Shown: in pieces, positions 5,715 to 7,609 of the stretch
Position numbering within the stretch: position 1 is the first letter of the stretch
How the letters are laid out: the number at the start of each line of letters is the position of its first letter
Assembly: GCA_945870475.1 (NCBI GenBank)
Contig: CAMBSR010000102.1
Location: forward strand, 1 to 7,609
Reading direction: 5' to 3'
Length of the DNA stretch: 7,609 nucleotides
From: Phycisphaera mikurensis NBRC 102666
GTDB lineage: Bacteria; Planctomycetota; Phycisphaerae; Phycisphaerales; SM1A02
The notes under the pieces: model-generated
Told to the model about the DNA's origin: nothing
The model's input: only the letters and a program-made list of their open reading frames with translations
The model's database searches: none
Made by a program: the position numbers and the translations under genes

Positions 5715-5718
5715 CGAT
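5713..5718 (+). promoter_or_regulatory. Candidate -10 hexamer (TACGAT) for the esterase gene
   Basis: TACGAT ends 6 nt before the ATG at 5725, so transcription would start at about the start codon. There is no Shine-Dalgarno in the 23 bp between the two divergent start codons. It overlaps the opposite-strand TAGAAT. No clear -35 is seen. Confidence 0.45.
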
Positions 5719-5724
5719 GCCACC

Positions 5725-7392
5725 ATGCACCTGCCCGGCACCTTGCGGATCGTGGCGACCGTGGCGTTCGCGCTGATGAGCGTGGCACCGGCATCCGCCC
5801 AGCAGCCGACGCGTCCGGCCACCGCCCCGGCGGGCGGCTCTCCGCCACCGACGACCGCTGCCAGCACGCCGCCACTCCAGGACACCGTTCGCATCACGCT
5901 GCCGGAGGCGTCCGCCGGCCTCCTGGGCGACGACCCTCGGTCGGGGCGAATGCTGCTCCTCCTGCTTGCGGAGAATTCGCCCGCGGCAGACGCGCTGCCC
6001 ATGGACGCGCCGTTCTTCGACGACCCGCAGCCGATGTACTCGGTGCCGGTGCAGGAACTGAAGCCGGGCGTCGCGGTGACGATCGGTGCGGACGCCATCG
6101 GGTTCCCGGGACCGATCGGCTCGCTCGAAGGAACCTATCGCGCGCAGGCGGTGTTCGTGCGCAACCACTCGGAGCGCGGGCATGCGTCGCCCGGCAACCT
6201 GGCAAGCGAGCTGATGATCCTGACGTTCGCGCGCGGGAAGGTGGATCGCGTGGAGATTCCGCTGACGGTGAGGCTGCAGGCCCCGGCGCGGCCGCAGGCG
6301 CCGAACCTGCGGTGGTTCGAGATGAAGAGCGCGACGCTCAGCCGCGCGGCGGGGCGCGACGTGGTCATGCGGGCAGGCGTCGCGCTTCCCGATGGGTGGG
6401 ACGACCCGAACTTCCGCCGCCGGATGTTCCCCGCCATCTACGTGGTGCCGGGTTTCGGCGGTCGCTACACGGACGCCGAGGCCATCGCGCGGCGGCTGGC
6501 CACGCCCGGCAGCAGCACGGTCCTGCCGCAGGCGGTGTGGATCGTGCTTGACCCGGAAACGCCGCTTGGGCACCACGGATTCGTGGACAGCGCGGCGAAC
6601 GGTCCGTGGGGCACGGCGCTGGTGGAGGAGTTCATCCCCGCGCTCGAGCGGCAGTTCCGGCTCATCCCGCGTGCGGAAGCGCGGATCGTGACCGGCCACT
6701 CGAGCGGCGGGTGGAGCTCGCTGTGGCTGCAGCTGGCGTACCCCGAGGTCTTCGGTGCATGCTTCAGCAGCTCGCCCGACCCGGTGGACTTCAGCCGCTT
6801 CCAGGCGGGAGACCTGTACGCGGACGCGAGCGTCTTCTGCGATGCCGAAGGCAAGGAGCGGCCGTCGTACCGGGTGCCGCTCGTGAAGCAGTTCGACAAG
6901 GTGCGCATGACGGTGCGCGACGAAGCCGCGATGGAGCGCGTGCTGGGACCGGCGCGCGACAGCGGCGAGCAGTGGGACGCATGGAGCGCCATGTGGAGCG
7001 CCGTCGATCCTTCCACGCGGTTGCCGCGGCCGATGTTCGATTCGCTCACCGGCACCATCGACAAGGGCGTGGTGCGCAACGCGTGGTCGCGCTACGACAT
7101 CGCCGCCCGCGTGCGCGCGGACCCGATGCGCCACGTGCCGGTGCTGCGCGAGAAGGTGCGCCTCCTCTGCGGAGCTCGCGACAGCTTCTTCCTGGACCGC
7201 GGCGTGCAGGGACTCAAGGACGCGGTGGCCGAGGCGTCCGCGGCCATGGAGGCCAAGGGCCAGATGCTGCCGCAGGGTCCGGGGTACATCGAGCTGGTGC
7301 CGGAGGAGACGCACGACACCATGGCCGTTTCCGCGATGCTCCGCTGGAACGTGGAGATGCGGGCATACCTCAAGGCGAACACGCTGGATTGA
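5725..7392 (+). CDS. Exported esterase, Esterase D-type alpha/beta hydrolase
   Basis: The 555-aa protein has a Sec signal peptide (hydrophobic core about 9-21, A-S-A at 23-25, mature start Q26), then a Pro/Thr/Ala-rich linker to about 50. An N-terminal region of about 150 residues (about 52-205) looks beta-rich and is not recognised. The catalytic part resembles the putative esterase family (PF00756): Y-V-V-P-G-F-G-G at about 239-246 (nucleophile-side oxyanion region), the elbow G-H-S-S-G-G with S326, D486 in C-G-A-R-D-S, and H530 in E-E-T-H-D-T. These three are in the right order for a Ser-Asp-His triad, so an active hydrolase is likely. Candidate substrates include acyl esters of carbohydrates or siderophores, but none can be chosen. 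It acts in the periplasm or outside the cell. The start is ATG 5725, fixed by the signal peptide. The next exported gene follows after 29 bp. Confidence 0.85.
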   Translation: MHLPGTLRIVATVAFALMSVAPASAQQPTRPATAPAGGSPPPTTAASTPPLQDTVRITLPEASAGLLGDDPRSGRMLLLLLAENSPAADALPMDAPFFDDPQPMYSVPVQELKPGVAVTIGADAIGFPGPIGSLEGTYRAQAVFVRNHSERGHASPGNLASELMILTFARGKVDRVEIPLTVRLQAPARPQAPNLRWFEMKSATLSRAAGRDVVMRAGVALPDGWDDPNFRRRMFPAIYVVPGFGGRYTDAEAIARRLATPGSSTVLPQAVWIVLDPETPLGHHGFVDSAANGPWGTALVEEFIPALERQFRLIPRAEARIVTGHSSGGWSSLWLQLAYPEVFGACFSSSPDPVDFSRFQAGDLYADASVFCDAEGKERPSYRVPLVKQFDKVRMTVRDEAAMERVLGPARDSGEQWDAWSAMWSAVDPSTRLPRPMFDSLTGTIDKGVVRNAWSRYDIAARVRADPMRHVPVLREKVRLLCGARDSFFLDRGVQGLKDAVAEASAAMEAKGQMLPQGPGYIELVPEETHDTMAVSAMLRWNVEMRAYLKANTLD

Positions 7393-7410
7393 TGGGATCA
7401 TCCGCGCTCC

Positions 7411-7415
7411 GGAAG
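7411..7415 (+). promoter_or_regulatory. Weak Shine-Dalgarno (GGAAG) for the right-edge gene
   Basis: GGAAG lies 6 nt before the ATG at 7422. It supports that start for the truncated exported protein and shows that some genes here do use ribosome binding sites. Confidence 0.35.
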
Positions 7416-7421
7416 AACAAC

Positions 7422-7609
7422 ATGAACACCACGAACACCATCCGTGCCATCGTTGCCGCCCTGATCATTGCCTGTGGATCGCTGCCGTCCTCGGCACGGG
7501 CACAGTTCGTCATCGGCGGCGGCATGAACAGCAACCCGGTGCTCTCGAGCAAGGACTTCGATGCCATCCTGGACTCCGTCGGCTTCGACGACGGGCAGCG
7601 ACAGCTCGC
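7422..7609 (+). CDS. Exported protein of unknown function, 5' end only
   Basis: About 62 codons are present before the right edge cuts the gene. The start M-N-T-T-N-T-I-R is followed by a hydrophobic stretch (A-I-V-A-A-L-I-I-A, about 9-17) and A-R-A before Q-F-V-I-G-G-G, a Sec signal peptide with likely cleavage after residue 27. The mature part (S-S-K-D-F-D-A-I-L-D-S-V-G-F-D-D-G-Q-R) looks like the start of a helical repeat region, but I cannot place it in a family. It lies 29 bp after the esterase stop on the same strand, so it is probably co-transcribed with it. Confidence 0.65.
   Translation, partial: MNTTNTIRAIVAALIIACGSLPSSARAQFVIGGGMNSNPVLSSKDFDAILDSVGFDDGQRQL

Noticed and set aside
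5659..7401. Minus-strand open frame of 580 codons antisense to the esterase
   Set aside because: His/Arg-rich, motif-free, and fully overlapped by a gene with a signal peptide and Ser-Asp-His triad.
1..7609. CRISPR array, transposase, tRNA or rRNA genes, riboswitch
   Set aside because: No regularly spaced repeats, no transposase or integrase motifs, no tRNA-like cloverleaf with T-loop consensus, and no known riboswitch core seen on either strand.

Overview
The window is high-GC bacterial chromosome with ordinary protein-coding density. The mix of genes suggests a Planctomycetota-like bacterium, possibly Phycisphaerae. It holds an LL-diaminopimelate aminotransferase (DapL route to lysine), a phospholipid or ornithine-lipid N-methyltransferase homologue, several exported proteins, and start regions with little Shine-Dalgarno signal. 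That assignment is an inference from gene content and style; there is no rRNA or other marker here to settle it.

Left part (1-2000). The 5' end of an exported protein gene leaves the window on the minus strand. A gap of about 300 bp follows, then a small uncharacterised basic protein (401-712), then a complete M42-family metallo-aminopeptidase (790-1893). The M42 start codon lies inside a near-perfect 44-bp inverted repeat.

Middle part (2000-3540). Two class I SAM-dependent methyltransferases lie in tandem, 10 bp apart: a PmtA-like phospholipid N-methyltransferase homologue, and RlmE, the 23S rRNA 2'-O-methyltransferase, with its K-D-K-E tetrad intact. RlmE converges with dapL across a 237-bp gap. 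The gap carries a nested inverted repeat and a short tandem repeat.

Right part (3537-7609). On the minus strand a DUF4097-like lipoprotein gene is followed 44 bp later by dapL, probably as one transcript. On the plus strand an exported esterase (Esterase D-type alpha/beta hydrolase) diverges from the lipoprotein gene. Only 23 bp separate the two start codons. Behind the esterase begins another exported protein, cut off by the window edge.

How the genes relate. They do not form one pathway: lysine/peptidoglycan precursor supply (DapL), rRNA maturation (RlmE), membrane lipid head-group methylation (PmtA-like) and peptide or ester hydrolysis are mixed. The most notable signal is in the start regions. 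Three genes (M42, lipoprotein, esterase) have a TAnnnT hexamer 6-7 nt before the ATG and no usable Shine-Dalgarno, which fits leaderless transcription. I found no mobile element, CRISPR array, tRNA or rRNA, and no convincing new multi-gene system.
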